The notes: generated by a model from the letters alone, not told the origin. A DNA stretch of 40,935 bases from JBBINE01 sp037444025 (GCA_037444025.1 JBBINE010000006.1:1-40935); one strand, 5' to 3'. Counted from the first letter of the stretch, positions 8,050 through 17,181 are shown. Numbers and translations: made by a program.

Positions 8050-8676
8050 TTACCAGTTAGCATAAAATCGAGTTCCAGTCGTTGTAGGCAGGAGATTTTT
8101 ATTGGGACCAACTTCATACAGAACACTAAAATCTCCTCCATCGTTAGCACCAGCATTGTTACTTTCTAATCTAGCATTTAATTCATAACTAAAGTCGGTT
8201 TTACAAGTATAAGTGTAGTAATATGAAGGATTTTCAGTGTTAGAAGGATCAAGAGGAAGAGCGGGTAAATTTATCAAAGCCACTGAAGAAAAATTAATTG
8301 GAAGCCAACCTGTACCATTAACAGCTCTTGAAGTAGTTCCTTGAGCTTCAAAAGCTCCTGATGGACCAGATGGAGCTGAACCATTACCGAGACTATAAGC
8401 AATAGAAGCAAAAATAGTATCAGTAGCTGATCCTCCTACACATTTAGTATTAGTAGCTCCGTCTAAAATAAGAGTTTTAGTAGGGTCCATACTTGTTTCA
8501 GAAATATAGGCATCAAGAGCTTGGGATAAATTTCTTAAATCTCCCATTCTTTGAGTATCTCGACCTCTTTTAAAAATTTCCGCTGGTTTTATAATTACAA
8601 TTAAAACTCCAGCCAAAACACCTATAATAGCCAATACGACTAATAGTTCAATTAAGGTAAAACCTTTTGTTTTCAT
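8050..8676 (-). CDS. Type IV pilin (major-pilin-like)
   Basis: A 208-residue prepilin beginning MKTKGFTLIELLVVLAII, the canonical PilD site (KG, then F, with Glu at +5) followed by a 20-residue hydrophobic helix. The globular part carries GTGWLPINF, LPALPLDPSN and LNARLESNN motifs that recur in the LamG-pilin at 2947-4185, so the two are paralogues. It stands alone between tsaD (convergent) and miaA (divergent), away from the pil cluster, as pilin genes often do. The sequence just before the ATG is a purine run (aaaaaaaagag) that could act weakly as a ribosome-binding site. Whether it is the most abundant pilin cannot be judged from DNA. Confidence 0.9.
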   Translation of the reverse strand: MKTKGFTLIELLVVLAIIGVLAGVLIVIIKPAEIFKRGRDTQRMGDLRNLSQALDAYISETSMDPTKTLILDGATNTKCVGGSATDTIFASIAYSLGNGSAPSGPSGAFEAQGTTSRAVNGTGWLPINFSSVALINLPALPLDPSNTENPSYYYTYTCKTDFSYELNARLESNNAGANDGGDFSVLYEVGPNKNLLPTTTGTRFYANW

Positions 8677-8699
8677 CTCTTTTTTTTATTTTAATTTTG

Positions 8700-8727
8700 A
8701 CCTCAAGTAAAATACCTCAAGTAAAAT
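8700..8727 (-). repeat. Perfect tandem 14-bp repeat upstream of the pilin gene
   Basis: The unit acctcaagtaaaat occurs twice in a row (8700-8713, 8714-8727), 24 nt upstream of the pilin ATG. A two-copy direct repeat spaced just over one helical turn could bind a dimeric regulator or overlap the pilin promoter. No matching copy was noticed elsewhere. Confidence 0.6.
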
Positions 8728-8793
8728 TTATACTTAAGATTAAATTATATTAAAAATTTTATTTTAAAAAATAAAAAATGTCAATTTTTTTAA

Positions 8794-8799
8794 GATAAT
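8794..8799 (+). promoter_or_regulatory. Putative -10 box of miaA, leaderless spacing
   Basis: GATAAT (one mismatch to TATAAT) ends 6 nt before the miaA ATG at 8806. No -35 element and no Shine-Dalgarno sequence are visible. Confidence 0.4.
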
Positions 8800-8805
8800 T
8801 TCACA

Positions 8806-9735
8806 ATGGAAAGAGAAAAAATTATTTTTATTACTGGTCCAACTTCATCGGGAAAATCAGACTTAAGTTTATTTATAGCTCAAAAAATAAAGGGAGAAAT
8901 AATTAATGCTGATTCTAGACAAGTTTATCGTTTTTTAGATCATGGAAGTGGAAAAATTTCTAAAAAAGAACAAAAATTAATACCTCATCATCTTTTAAAT
9001 GTTGCTCATCCCAAAAAAAATTATTCTTTAGTTAGATGGCTTAAAGATTGTGAAAAAGCAATTAAAAAAATAATAAAGAAAAACAAAAAAGTTATTATTT
9101 GCGGTGGAACTGTTTTATATTTAAAAGCATTACAAGAAGGTTGGATTTTGCCTAAAGTAAAACCTGATTATAAATTAAGAAAAAAATTAGAAAAGGAATC
9201 CTTAAAAAAATTAAAAAAACTTATAAATAAAATTGACCCTCAAAGAGCTAAAACAATTGATCTTAAAAATAAAAGAAGAATAATAAGAGCTCTAGAAATA
9301 GCTTATCAACTAAAAAAAGTTCCACCTTTGATAAAAAAACCAAAATACGAACTCTTGGTCATAACACCTTATGATGTTTTTACTCAGAACCCACGAAAAC
9401 AAGCCGAATTATTTAAAAAAATAAGACAAAGATTAGAATTAAGAATAAGACCTATTTTAAGAGAAATTAAAAACCTCAGAAAAATTGGTCTTTCGTGGAA
9501 AAGAATAATAAATTTTGGCCTAGAATATAAATGGTTGGGAAGTTATTTATTAGCTAAAGAAAAGAAAGAAAGCAAAGTTTCTTTATCTTTTTATTTAGAA
9601 AAGTGCTATCTTGATACGGTTCGCTTTGCTAAAAGACAAATAAGAGAACTCAGAAAAATAAAAAACCTGATCTATGTCAAAAATTACAGCGAAGCTTTAA
9701 AAAAGATAAAATCGTTTTTAGATCAGAGTGGATAA
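8806..9735 (+). CDS. miaA: tRNA dimethylallyltransferase MiaA
   Basis: A 309-residue protein that adds the dimethylallyl group to A37 of UNN-decoding tRNAs. It has the P-loop GPTSSGKS at residues 11-18, NADSRQVYR, CGGTVLYLKAL, the NKRRIIRALEI motif and a C-terminal RFAKRQIREL (the RQxxWFR region, here degenerate). The length matches the family. It lacks a visible ribosome-binding site, and a GATAAT box sits 6 nt before the ATG. With tsaD it makes a local pair of A37-modifying enzymes. Confidence 0.93.
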   Translation: MEREKIIFITGPTSSGKSDLSLFIAQKIKGEIINADSRQVYRFLDHGSGKISKKEQKLIPHHLLNVAHPKKNYSLVRWLKDCEKAIKKIIKKNKKVIICGGTVLYLKALQEGWILPKVKPDYKLRKKLEKESLKKLKKLINKIDPQRAKTIDLKNKRRIIRALEIAYQLKKVPPLIKKPKYELLVITPYDVFTQNPRKQAELFKKIRQRLELRIRPILREIKNLRKIGLSWKRIINFGLEYKWLGSYLLAKEKKESKVSLSFYLEKCYLDTVRFAKRQIRELRKIKNLIYVKNYSEALKKIKSFLDQSG

Positions 9736-9769
9736 GTTTAAGAAATTTTAATTTTGATTTTTTATTTTC

Positions 9770-9780
9770 TATAATATAAT
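9770..9780 (+). promoter_or_regulatory. Tandem TATAAT boxes before the glucan gene cluster
   Basis: Two overlapping TATAAT hexamers (9770-9775 and 9775-9780); the second ends 8 nt before the ATG at 9789. A TTGATT-like hexamer lies 15 nt upstream of the second box. This probably drives the four-gene cluster 9789-15542 as a leaderless mRNA. Confidence 0.55.
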
Positions 9781-9788
9781 TAAAATTA

Positions 9789-10934
9789 ATGAAAATTCTA
9801 ATGGTAGGGTGGGAACTACCTCCCTTTAATAGTGGAGGATTAGGAGTAGCCTGTTTTCATTTGGCGAAAGAGCTAAGTAAAAAAATTGATTTAACTTTTA
9901 CCCTACCTTCAAAACTACCAATTACCTCAGTACCTTTTAAAGTAATCTTTGCTAGCAATTATTTTAAAAAAAATTTAGGCTACATAGAAGCTAAATATTT
10001 TTTTAATGACTCTACCTATGAATTGGTTTTTTCTTACGGAGAAAGAATTTTAGCAGTTTATCGAGAAAAACCAGATATAGTTCATGGTCATGATTGGCTT
10101 TCTCTTCCAGCTACCTTTTTCTTAAAAGAATATTTTAATGTTCCCGCTTTACTCCATGTTCATTCAACAGAAATTGAAAGAACGGGTAATAGTCCTAATC
10201 CGATAATTTTTGATATAGAAATAAATTATTTTCAAAAAGTTGATTATTTACTGCCTGTCAGTGATCTAACTAAAGAAATATTAATTAAAATTTATCATAT
10301 TCCCGAAAATAAAATTTTTACTCTTCCTAATGGCTTCGAATGGGGAGAAAATCCATCTCGCTTACCTTCTTATTTAATCAACTTAAAAAAAGAAGGTTGG
10401 CAGATAGTTCTGTTCGTTGGTAGACTAGTTTTACAAAAAGGACCAGACTATCTGTTACAAACGATACCTTGGGTTAAAAAAGTTATGCCTAAAACTAAAT
10501 TTATCTTTGTTGGTTCTGGAGATATGTTTCCTTATTTAATTAAACTTGCTAATGAGTTAGCTGTTCAAGAAAATGTAATATTTACCAATTTTTTAAGAAA
10601 TAAGGAGTTATGGGGAATTTATCAAATCTCAGATGTTTTGGTTGTTCCTTCGGTTGCTGATCCATTTGGTTTAGTTCCTTTAGAAGGAGTAAACCAAAAT
10701 ATACCAGTAATCATTTCTAAGACCACTGGAGTTGGTTGCTATTTGAATCATATCTTAAAATTTGATTTTTGGGATATTAAAGAAATGGCCAATAAGATCA
10801 TAGGCATTTTGAAATATAAAAATTTAAAAAATTGTTATCTATGGAACTTAAGAAGTGAAGCTCAATTAAAATTTGATTGGTCTAAAACTGCAAATAACTT
10901 ATGTGATTTTTATCAAAAAATATTTTTCTCATAA
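9789..10934 (+). CDS. GT-B glycosyltransferase, GT4/GT5 glycogen-synthase-like
   Basis: A 381-residue GT-B fold enzyme. The N-domain has WELPPFNSGGLGVACFHLAKEL (the glycine-rich sugar-nucleotide loop) and DIVHGHDWLSLPA; the C-domain has VLFVGRLVLQKGPDYLL and the E-x7-E-type region PSVADPFGLVPLEG. This pattern is shared by ADP-glucose glycogen synthases and GT4 enzymes such as archaeal GH57-linked transferases. It opens a cluster with GH57, a GT3-like synthase and a debranching enzyme, so an alpha-glucan product is likely. The donor sugar (ADP- or UDP-glucose) is not readable. Its stop is 12 nt before the GH57 start. Confidence 0.85.
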   Translation: MKILMVGWELPPFNSGGLGVACFHLAKELSKKIDLTFTLPSKLPITSVPFKVIFASNYFKKNLGYIEAKYFFNDSTYELVFSYGERILAVYREKPDIVHGHDWLSLPATFFLKEYFNVPALLHVHSTEIERTGNSPNPIIFDIEINYFQKVDYLLPVSDLTKEILIKIYHIPENKIFTLPNGFEWGENPSRLPSYLINLKKEGWQIVLFVGRLVLQKGPDYLLQTIPWVKKVMPKTKFIFVGSGDMFPYLIKLANELAVQENVIFTNFLRNKELWGIYQISDVLVVPSVADPFGLVPLEGVNQNIPVIISKTTGVGCYLNHILKFDFWDIKEMANKIIGILKYKNLKNCYLWNLRSEAQLKFDWSKTANNLCDFYQKIFFS

Positions 10935-10946
10935 AAAAGAAAAAAG

Positions 10947-12137
10947 ATGCCTTCAGTAGTTTTTTATTTCAAAATCCACCAACCATTTCGTCTTAGACAT
11001 TATACTGTTTTTGATATAAATAAATCGAACGATTATTTCGATGAGGAAAGAAATAAATTTTATCTTGACCGTGTTACCCATAAATGTTATATACCTACCT
11101 TAAAAATAATAAAAGAGTTAATCAATGAAACCCGGGGAAAGTTTAAAGTTAGTTTTGGTATTACAGGAACTCTCATTGAGCAATTAGCTAAATGGTACCC
11201 TGAAGTTTTAGATCTTTTCAAAGAGTTATCTAAAACTGGTTCAGTTGAATTTGTAGGTGAAACATATTATCATTCTCTCGCTTCTCTTTATTCATTTAAT
11301 GATTTCAAAGAACAGGTAATTAAACATCGACAACTTATCAAAAAATTATTCAATCAAGAATCAAAAGTTTTTGCCAATACTGAATTAGTCTATTTCGATG
11401 ATTTAACCAAAGTAGTAAAAGAACTGGGATTTGAAGGAATTTTAACTGAAGGTGTTCCTTGGATATTAGGATGGAGGAATGCTAATTTTATCTATAGTGA
11501 TCCATATAACTATTTAAAAATATTACTTAGAAATTTTCAATTGGCTGACGATGTTAGTTTTAGATTTTCAGCTAAATGGTGGGAAGGTTGGCCTTTAACC
11601 GCAGATAAATTTGCTCACTGGCTTGCACAAATTAATGGTAACGGAGAAGTGATTAATTTGTTTATGGATTTTGAAACTTTTGGGGAACATCAATGGGAAG
11701 AAACAGGCATTTTTGAGTTTTTAAAATCTTTACCTTTTGAAGTTTTAAAACAAAAAGATTTAAATTTCGCTTTACCTACAGAAGCAATACAAAAATATCC
11801 TACTCGAGGAACATTTTCTTCACCAAAACCCATCACCTGGGCTGATACTGAAAGAGATTTAACAGCGTGGTTAGGAAATGAAATGCAAAAAGAATGTCTT
11901 GATCTTCTTTTTAGCTTAGAAAAAGATGTTCCCTTTTACCTTAAAGATAATTGGAGAAAGCTACAAACTGCTGATCATTTTTATTATATGTGCACCAAGT
12001 GGTTTGCTGACGGAGATGTGCATAAATATTTTAGTCCCTATGAAAGTCCTTATGAGGCTTATTTAAATTTTCGCAATGTCTTAGAAGATTTTAAATTAAG
12101 AATCAAAAGCAATGTCAAGATATCTTTTCGAAATTAG
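10947..12137 (+). CDS. Glycoside hydrolase family 57 (alpha-amylase / glucanotransferase type)
   Basis: A 396-residue GH57 protein acting on alpha-glucans. Conserved regions appear in order: KIHQPF (residues 9-14), FGITGTL (about 70), ANTELVY with the candidate nucleophile Glu (about 147), FMDFETFGEHQ with the candidate acid/base Asp (about 233), and a C-terminal helical part (SPKPITWADTERDLTAWLGNEMQ). It is close to the short intracellular GH57 amylases that sit beside glycosyltransferases in archaea and CPR bacteria. No signal peptide, so it acts in the cytoplasm. Branching, amylase and 4-alpha-glucanotransferase activities cannot be separated here. The last 26 nt overlap the next gene. Confidence 0.9.
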   Translation: MPSVVFYFKIHQPFRLRHYTVFDINKSNDYFDEERNKFYLDRVTHKCYIPTLKIIKELINETRGKFKVSFGITGTLIEQLAKWYPEVLDLFKELSKTGSVEFVGETYYHSLASLYSFNDFKEQVIKHRQLIKKLFNQESKVFANTELVYFDDLTKVVKELGFEGILTEGVPWILGWRNANFIYSDPYNYLKILLRNFQLADDVSFRFSAKWWEGWPLTADKFAHWLAQINGNGEVINLFMDFETFGEHQWEETGIFEFLKSLPFEVLKQKDLNFALPTEAIQKYPTRGTFSSPKPITWADTERDLTAWLGNEMQKECLDLLFSLEKDVPFYLKDNWRKLQTADHFYYMCTKWFADGDVHKYFSPYESPYEAYLNFRNVLEDFKLRIKSNVKISFRN

Positions 12138-13872
12138 CTGGGAGATAGGCAATAAAGTCGGGGGAATTTATACTGTGATCTCAAGTAAAGCTAAATATAT
12201 TAAAAATTTTTTAGAGAGAAATTATTTTGTTATTGGACCCTATTTAAAAAATAAAGATCAAAATGAGTTTCGTTTTATGTCTCTACCTCGTGAATTTCAA
12301 GAAATATCAGAAAATCTTAATAAAAAAGGAATTAAAATTTTTTTTGGTGAATGGCTGGTTGAAGGTTTACCTCATGGTTTTTTGATTGATTTTGAAAAAT
12401 TCTTAGGGGAAATAAATTCAATTAAATATGAGTTATGGGAAAAATTCGGTGTTGACAGCCTAAGAAGCGGGGAAGATTATAGTCAACCTATTGCTTGGTC
12501 CAAATCTGTAAGTGAATTTATTAAAGAACTTAAAAATACTGGTAATTTCTCTAATTTAATATTTCATTGCCATGAATGGTTATCTGGAGCAATTATACTC
12601 TTTCTTAAAGATTTTGATTTAAAAAATGTTTTCACTACACATGCTACCGTTTTAGGTAGAACTTTATCTGCGGCAGAAATAAATTTTTGGAATGAAGATC
12701 TTGATCCTTTAAAAGCGGCTTACAATTTTGGTGTTGAAGCTAAACATTTAATTGAAAAAAAATCTGCCGAAACTTGTACTTACTTTACTACCATAAGCAA
12801 TATAACTTCAAAAGAGGCAGAAAAATTTTTAGGCAGAAAAGCTGATTTTATTCTTCCTAATGGAATTGATCTTTCTAAGTTTGGTACTTTTGAAGAAATT
12901 TCTCGCGCTCATGGAAAAAATAAAAAAATTATTTTTGATTTCATCTTAAATTTTTTTTCCCCTTATTACAAAAATTCTTGTCCTATAACCAATTCTCTTA
13001 TTTTTTTTACCAGCGGGAGAAAAGAAATAAGAAATAAGGGTTTTGATATTTTAATTTATGCCCTGGGAAAACTAAATAAAATTTTAAAAGACACTAAAAG
13101 TAAAAGAAATATCTTTGTTTTTATTTTTGTTCCTGGTGAAATTATAGATGTTAATCATCAAGTTTTGGAAAATATAACTCTTTACCGCGGACTTAAAGAG
13201 TATCTCGAGGATTTACAAGAAGAGATTATTTCTCGAATATTTCATGCCCTAATTCATCAAAGAAAAATTGATCCAGAAAAAATACTCACTGAAAAAGAGA
13301 TAGTAGAAGCCCAAAGAATAATTAAAAAAGTTAAAGCTGAAGGAGAAATTCCTTTATCTATGTATCTTCTTTCACCACAAAATGAATTTTTACAACTTTG
13401 TCAAAAAGCAAACCTTAAAAACCAAGAAGATGATAATGTAAAAATAATTATTTATCCTATCTATTTAAGCTCGGTAGATAATTTTTTAAATCTTGACTAT
13501 TATAGTGCTGCCAATGGATGCCACTTAGGTATTTTTCCTTCTCTTTATGAGCCCTGGGGCTATACTCCTCTAGAAGCATTAGCCAATGGAGTAATTTCTA
13601 TCACTTCTGATTCAACGGGTTTTGCTGATTATGTTGAAAAAAATAATTTGAGAAATAAGGAATTTCCTGGTCTTTTTATTCTGAAAAGAAAAAATAAAAA
13701 TGACGAAGAAACTATAGAAGAATTAACAGAGATATTCTTAACTATAACTAATATGGAAAGAAGTGAAAGAATTCAAAATAAATACGAAGCTAGAAGGCTA
13801 GCCTCTTGTTTTGATTGGCAAGATCTTATCAAAAATTATCTTAATTTATATGAAAAAATTTTTTCTTCATGA
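12112..13872 (+). CDS. GT3-type (eukaryote-like) glycogen synthase
   Basis: A 586-residue protein resembling GT3 glycogen synthases rather than bacterial GlgA. The N-terminus reads FEISWEIGNKVGGIYTVISSKA, as in GYS/GSY proteins, followed by FHCHEWLSGAIILFLK, FTTHATVLGRTLSAA, FLPNGIDLSKF-like ILPNGIDLSKF, an elongated middle section, and the C-terminal motif PSLYEPWGYTPLEALANG with the catalytic Glu residues. GT3 enzymes usually use UDP-glucose and often are allosterically regulated; that is family knowledge, not shown here. It starts within the GH57 gene and shares an ATGA overlap (13869-13872) with the next, indicating tight coupling. Confidence 0.88.
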   Translation: MSRYLFEISWEIGNKVGGIYTVISSKAKYIKNFLERNYFVIGPYLKNKDQNEFRFMSLPREFQEISENLNKKGIKIFFGEWLVEGLPHGFLIDFEKFLGEINSIKYELWEKFGVDSLRSGEDYSQPIAWSKSVSEFIKELKNTGNFSNLIFHCHEWLSGAIILFLKDFDLKNVFTTHATVLGRTLSAAEINFWNEDLDPLKAAYNFGVEAKHLIEKKSAETCTYFTTISNITSKEAEKFLGRKADFILPNGIDLSKFGTFEEISRAHGKNKKIIFDFILNFFSPYYKNSCPITNSLIFFTSGRKEIRNKGFDILIYALGKLNKILKDTKSKRNIFVFIFVPGEIIDVNHQVLENITLYRGLKEYLEDLQEEIISRIFHALIHQRKIDPEKILTEKEIVEAQRIIKKVKAEGEIPLSMYLLSPQNEFLQLCQKANLKNQEDDNVKIIIYPIYLSSVDNFLNLDYYSAANGCHLGIFPSLYEPWGYTPLEALANGVISITSDSTGFADYVEKNNLRNKEFPGLFILKRKNKNDEETIEELTEIFLTITNMERSERIQNKYEARRLASCFDWQDLIKNYLNLYEKIFSS

Positions 13873-15542
13873 AAATAATTTACCACGAGTTGAAAAAAAG
13901 TTTTACTACTTCTCAAAACTCACTAATTTTTTTAAAAGACAAAAATATTTGGTTTTTCTTACCCTGGAATAATAATCAAATCAACAGTCGTTATTGGGGA
14001 GGATTTTTTTTTGATGGCAAAGAGGTTTGGAAATTTTTAGACGAAATAAGAATCAATAACGAAATTAAGGAAATCAAAATAATAAATCCTTGGGAGGTAA
14101 TGATTATTTTTAAAAACAATGACAATGGTTATGTCAAAATAAATTTTCCTGATTTAAAAATAATTTTCAATAGTTTTCAAGATATTGAAATTAATTTTGA
14201 TATAAAAAAAATTTTTGATAATAATCCCTGGCCTCGAAAAATAAATATAAAACAAATTGATAACGACCAATTTTTAGTAGATGAGTTTTATGAGAGAAAA
14301 AATTTAAAAATTTTGCTTCAGGGTGTTTTTAAACTAGAAAAAAATAATTTATGGGTTGAAAAAAAACTAGAGTTTGATCAAAAAAGAAATTCGCCCCCTT
14401 TTCAATGGTGGGTTTTTCACGGAATAGCAGGCAAGGTTAAAGAAATAGAAATCAAGCTTATTGATCAAAGTATAAATTTTGATAATAACTCTGATATCTT
14501 TATTAAAAAGTTTTCTTTAAGAAAGAATTTTTTAGAAAAATTTATCCTTGAAAGAATATCTCTTTTAAGATTAAACAATTATTTGCCTGCTGGTTTTCCT
14601 TGGTTTTTTGAAAATTGGTATAGAGATGAATTAATTTCTTTATATCTTTTAAAAACCTCTCTCAATAAAGAATATCTTTTTCAAAGACTAGATTTTTATT
14701 TAAAGAACTTGGAAATACTATGGTCTTGTAATAAAAGCAATTGTTCCCAAAAGAGTGCTGATACTTTTCTTTTTTTCTTAATCAATTTAGAGAGTTTTCC
14801 TTTTTACCTCAAAAAAAATTTTGATAAATTAATAACTTTTTTCGGTGAATGGGAAAAAAACTTTTTAGACCACAGTAAAGAAAAATTAAATCTTCCCCCG
14901 AAATCAACCTGGAAAGATTCTCTTGCTCTAACAAATTCTCTAGAAACAATCTCTCTTTATCTAAAATCTTTATTAATTCTTTCTAGGGTAAAAGAAAATT
15001 TTCAACCCCAGATAAATTTATGGAAAAAAATTTTTTTTCATAATATAGAAAGTTTGGATATAGATATAGTTTTTGCCTACCTTTTTCTAAAAAACCTTTT
15101 AAATAAAAAATCATGGGAAAAAATTTTTGACCAACTAATAGAAAAATATTTCTTAGACTGGGGAGCTTTTGCTTCTTATGATAAAAATTTACCAGACTTT
15201 CAAATAAGTAATGATGGTGAAATTGGTCTAAGTTACCATCATGGAGATTCTTGGTATTTTATTAATAATTTATTAGCTTCCTTTTTAATTGAACTAAATT
15301 ACTCTAAATATAAAAACTTAGTAGAAAAAATTATTAAAAATAGTTTAGAAGATCTATTACTTGATGGAGTTCTTGGCTACAGCAGTGAAATAAGTGATGC
15401 TCAAGAAAGAAGTAGTAAAGGATCACCAATTCAATTATGGTCAATGTCAACTATGATTTATTTACTGAGATTTTTTAAGAATATTGATATCGTTTTGAAA
15501 TCTCTGAGCAATAGCCATAACATCATCACCGTAGAATCTTAA
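13869..15542 (+). CDS. Glycogen-debranching-like amylo-alpha-1,6-glucosidase (GH133-like)
   Basis: A 557-residue protein. The first ~210 residues form a beta-rich N-domain. From about 225 an alpha/alpha-barrel matches GDE_C: LPAGFPWFFENWYRDELISLYLLK corresponds to the PWFgdWGRDt motif, STWKDSLALTNSLETISLY to the TWMDA...EIQ region, and GLSYHHGDSWYFINN plus GSPIQLWSMSTMIYL to the closing motifs. It would hydrolyse alpha-1,6 branch glucose. The catalytic acids are not fully confirmed because the sequence is divergent. It is the last gene of the cluster, and its final 27 codons overlap the convergent transglycosylase gene, so the tail beyond about residue 530 is probably not conserved. Confidence 0.75.
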   Translation: MKIIYHELKKSFTTSQNSLIFLKDKNIWFFLPWNNNQINSRYWGGFFFDGKEVWKFLDEIRINNEIKEIKIINPWEVMIIFKNNDNGYVKINFPDLKIIFNSFQDIEINFDIKKIFDNNPWPRKINIKQIDNDQFLVDEFYERKNLKILLQGVFKLEKNNLWVEKKLEFDQKRNSPPFQWWVFHGIAGKVKEIEIKLIDQSINFDNNSDIFIKKFSLRKNFLEKFILERISLLRLNNYLPAGFPWFFENWYRDELISLYLLKTSLNKEYLFQRLDFYLKNLEILWSCNKSNCSQKSADTFLFFLINLESFPFYLKKNFDKLITFFGEWEKNFLDHSKEKLNLPPKSTWKDSLALTNSLETISLYLKSLLILSRVKENFQPQINLWKKIFFHNIESLDIDIVFAYLFLKNLLNKKSWEKIFDQLIEKYFLDWGAFASYDKNLPDFQISNDGEIGLSYHHGDSWYFINNLLASFLIELNYSKYKNLVEKIIKNSLEDLLLDGVLGYSSEISDAQERSSKGSPIQLWSMSTMIYLLRFFKNIDIVLKSLSNSHNIITVES

Positions 15543-16880
15543 AGATGGTTTATTCCAATTCGAACCAGCAAAATAAATCATAGCAGCCTTCCATTCAGCA
15601 TCGTAACTTTGTACCGAAGCTCCATTTTCTTTAAGTAAAATAGCTGCCGCAGCAAAAGCGTCAAAAATATTCCAGGGTGAAGGTGGATTGTTTTCTGTTA
15701 TTTTAGAAACTTTATCTCTATAGGCCATCCAAGTAGAAGGAAGGAATTGAGCTGGACCCATAGCTCCTCCCCATCCATACCATGGTTTACAAGAAACAGG
15801 CATCCTATTAGGGTCCAAACCAAGTTCATTAACTATCTTTTCAAAAATAGGCTGTTCTGATGGTTTCATCGCCTCTTTATAGCTACAATTCCCCACATTT
15901 TGTCCTATCTTACTTTCATAGTGCAAAATAGCTAATAAAAAAGCTGCTCTTACTCCAGTAGTCTTTTCTATCAAATCTGCTAATCTATAAGCCTCTCCAA
16001 AACTAATTGGAGCTACTCCACCAGCAAGTTTATAAAGTTCTTCTCTTATTTGTTGAGCTGTACGTTCAGATTTAATGAGCAAAGCAGTATATTGAGTTTC
16101 TTTCTTACTAGCATCGGCTAAAAGTATCTCTTTCTCCTTTTTCAAACCCTGAAGTTCACTGTGTTTTATTCTAGCCAAATAAAGAAGATTATTCTGTTCG
16201 TTCATTTCTTCATCTAAAACAATCTTCTGTTTATTTAAAGTTTTATTAAGCTCTTCTAAATTATTAATTTCATCACTAATACTTTCTTGAAGCTTTTGAA
16301 GATAAAAGAAATTGCTAAAATAGTCTGATAAGTTAGCTTGAGCTAAAAAAAATTCAACCACGCTTCTTTGTCTTAATTGATAGTAATATCTTAAAGCGTT
16401 AGTAAGAAACTCTTTTGATTTTTCTATTTTTTCTTCGGTAATCTTAATTGATTTTTTAGTTTCAGCAATTTTTTGATCCAACTTCTTAATAGTTAAATTA
16501 ATAGCTTGAATTTCTAGTTCGGTTTTTTTTATTTGAGATTCGGTTAGACTAATTTCGTTTTGAATTGTTCTTTTTTGCTGTTTAATATCAGAAATATTTT
16601 TTTTATATCTGTTAATCTCTTCTAATACTTTTTTTAATTCACTTTCAAGAGAATCTTTCTTTTTTTGCGTTTCAGGATCAAGTTTAACTTGGCTTAATTG
16701 TTGGATATTTTTCACTGAAGAAGATAAAGGTGCTGCTGCTAAATTAATATTCAAACTCAAAATAAAAAAAATAAATAAAAAAGGTAAAAAACTAATTCTT
16801 AAACCAGAAGATAATTTTACTTTATTAAATTGACAAAGCTTTTTGTAGTCTTTGGGTTTTATGTCTTCAATTTTATACAT
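15462..16880 (-). CDS. Coiled-coil lytic transglycosylase (MltB/SLT-like), exported
   Basis: About 472 residues from ATG 16880 (MYKIEDIKPKDYK). An N-terminal hydrophobic segment (LPFLFIFFILSLNINLAAA) acts as signal or anchor after an unusually long basic leader. Residues about 70-270 are a long coiled coil (as in EnvC/RipA-type wall hydrolases). The C-terminal ~180 residues are a transglycosylase domain: AAFLLAILHYESKIGQNVG with the candidate catalytic Glu, then GWGGAMGPAQFLPSTWMAYR and NIFDAFAAAAILLKENGA. It should cleave peptidoglycan glycan strands. A further upstream in-frame start (16907) would run deeper into rplY; ATG 16880 overlaps the rplY stop by 8 nt. Its 3' end overlaps the debranching gene by 81 nt tail to tail. 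Confidence 0.87.
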   Translation of the reverse strand: MYKIEDIKPKDYKKLCQFNKVKLSSGLRISFLPFLFIFFILSLNINLAAAPLSSSVKNIQQLSQVKLDPETQKKKDSLESELKKVLEEINRYKKNISDIKQQKRTIQNEISLTESQIKKTELEIQAINLTIKKLDQKIAETKKSIKITEEKIEKSKEFLTNALRYYYQLRQRSVVEFFLAQANLSDYFSNFFYLQKLQESISDEINNLEELNKTLNKQKIVLDEEMNEQNNLLYLARIKHSELQGLKKEKEILLADASKKETQYTALLIKSERTAQQIREELYKLAGGVAPISFGEAYRLADLIEKTTGVRAAFLLAILHYESKIGQNVGNCSYKEAMKPSEQPIFEKIVNELGLDPNRMPVSCKPWYGWGGAMGPAQFLPSTWMAYRDKVSKITENNPPSPWNIFDAFAAAAILLKENGASVQSYDAEWKAAMIYFAGSNWNKPSLRFYGDDVMAIAQRFQNDINILKKSQ

Positions 16881-17148
16881 CTGAAGCTGAAGGAATATAA
16901 AAATCAAAATGAATTATCTTGTTAGTTAAAGGATCTGTTTGAACATCTTTAAGGAAAGCTTCTAAACTTTTACCTTCAAGCTCAAGCTTAACTTTGCTTT
17001 CACCTTTTTTATAAAAATCTAAAAATTCTTTTTCTGAAACGTAAACAGCTAGAGAATCAAAATTGGGACCATATAAAACTCCAGGAATTTTACCTTCTTT
17101 TAAATAATGTTTTGCTTTTCCTTGTTCTCTTAAAAAAACTTTAAGCAT
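16873..17148 (-). CDS. rplY: Ribosomal protein bL25, short form
   Basis: 91 residues with the bL25 fold signature: GKAKHYLKEGKIPGVLYGP, AVYVSEKEFLDFYK, and VQTDPLTNKIIHFDFY. bL25 binds 5S rRNA. Only the core domain is present, with no C-terminal CTC extension. It starts 33 nt downstream of tRNA-Ile on the same strand, so it may be co-transcribed with the tRNA. No Shine-Dalgarno sequence precedes the ATG. Confidence 0.88.
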   Translation of the reverse strand: MLKVFLREQGKAKHYLKEGKIPGVLYGPNFDSLAVYVSEKEFLDFYKKGESKVKLELEGKSLEAFLKDVQTDPLTNKIIHFDFYIPSASDV

Positions 17149-17181
17149 TTTTATTAAAAATTAATTTTTAATTCCTTTGGG

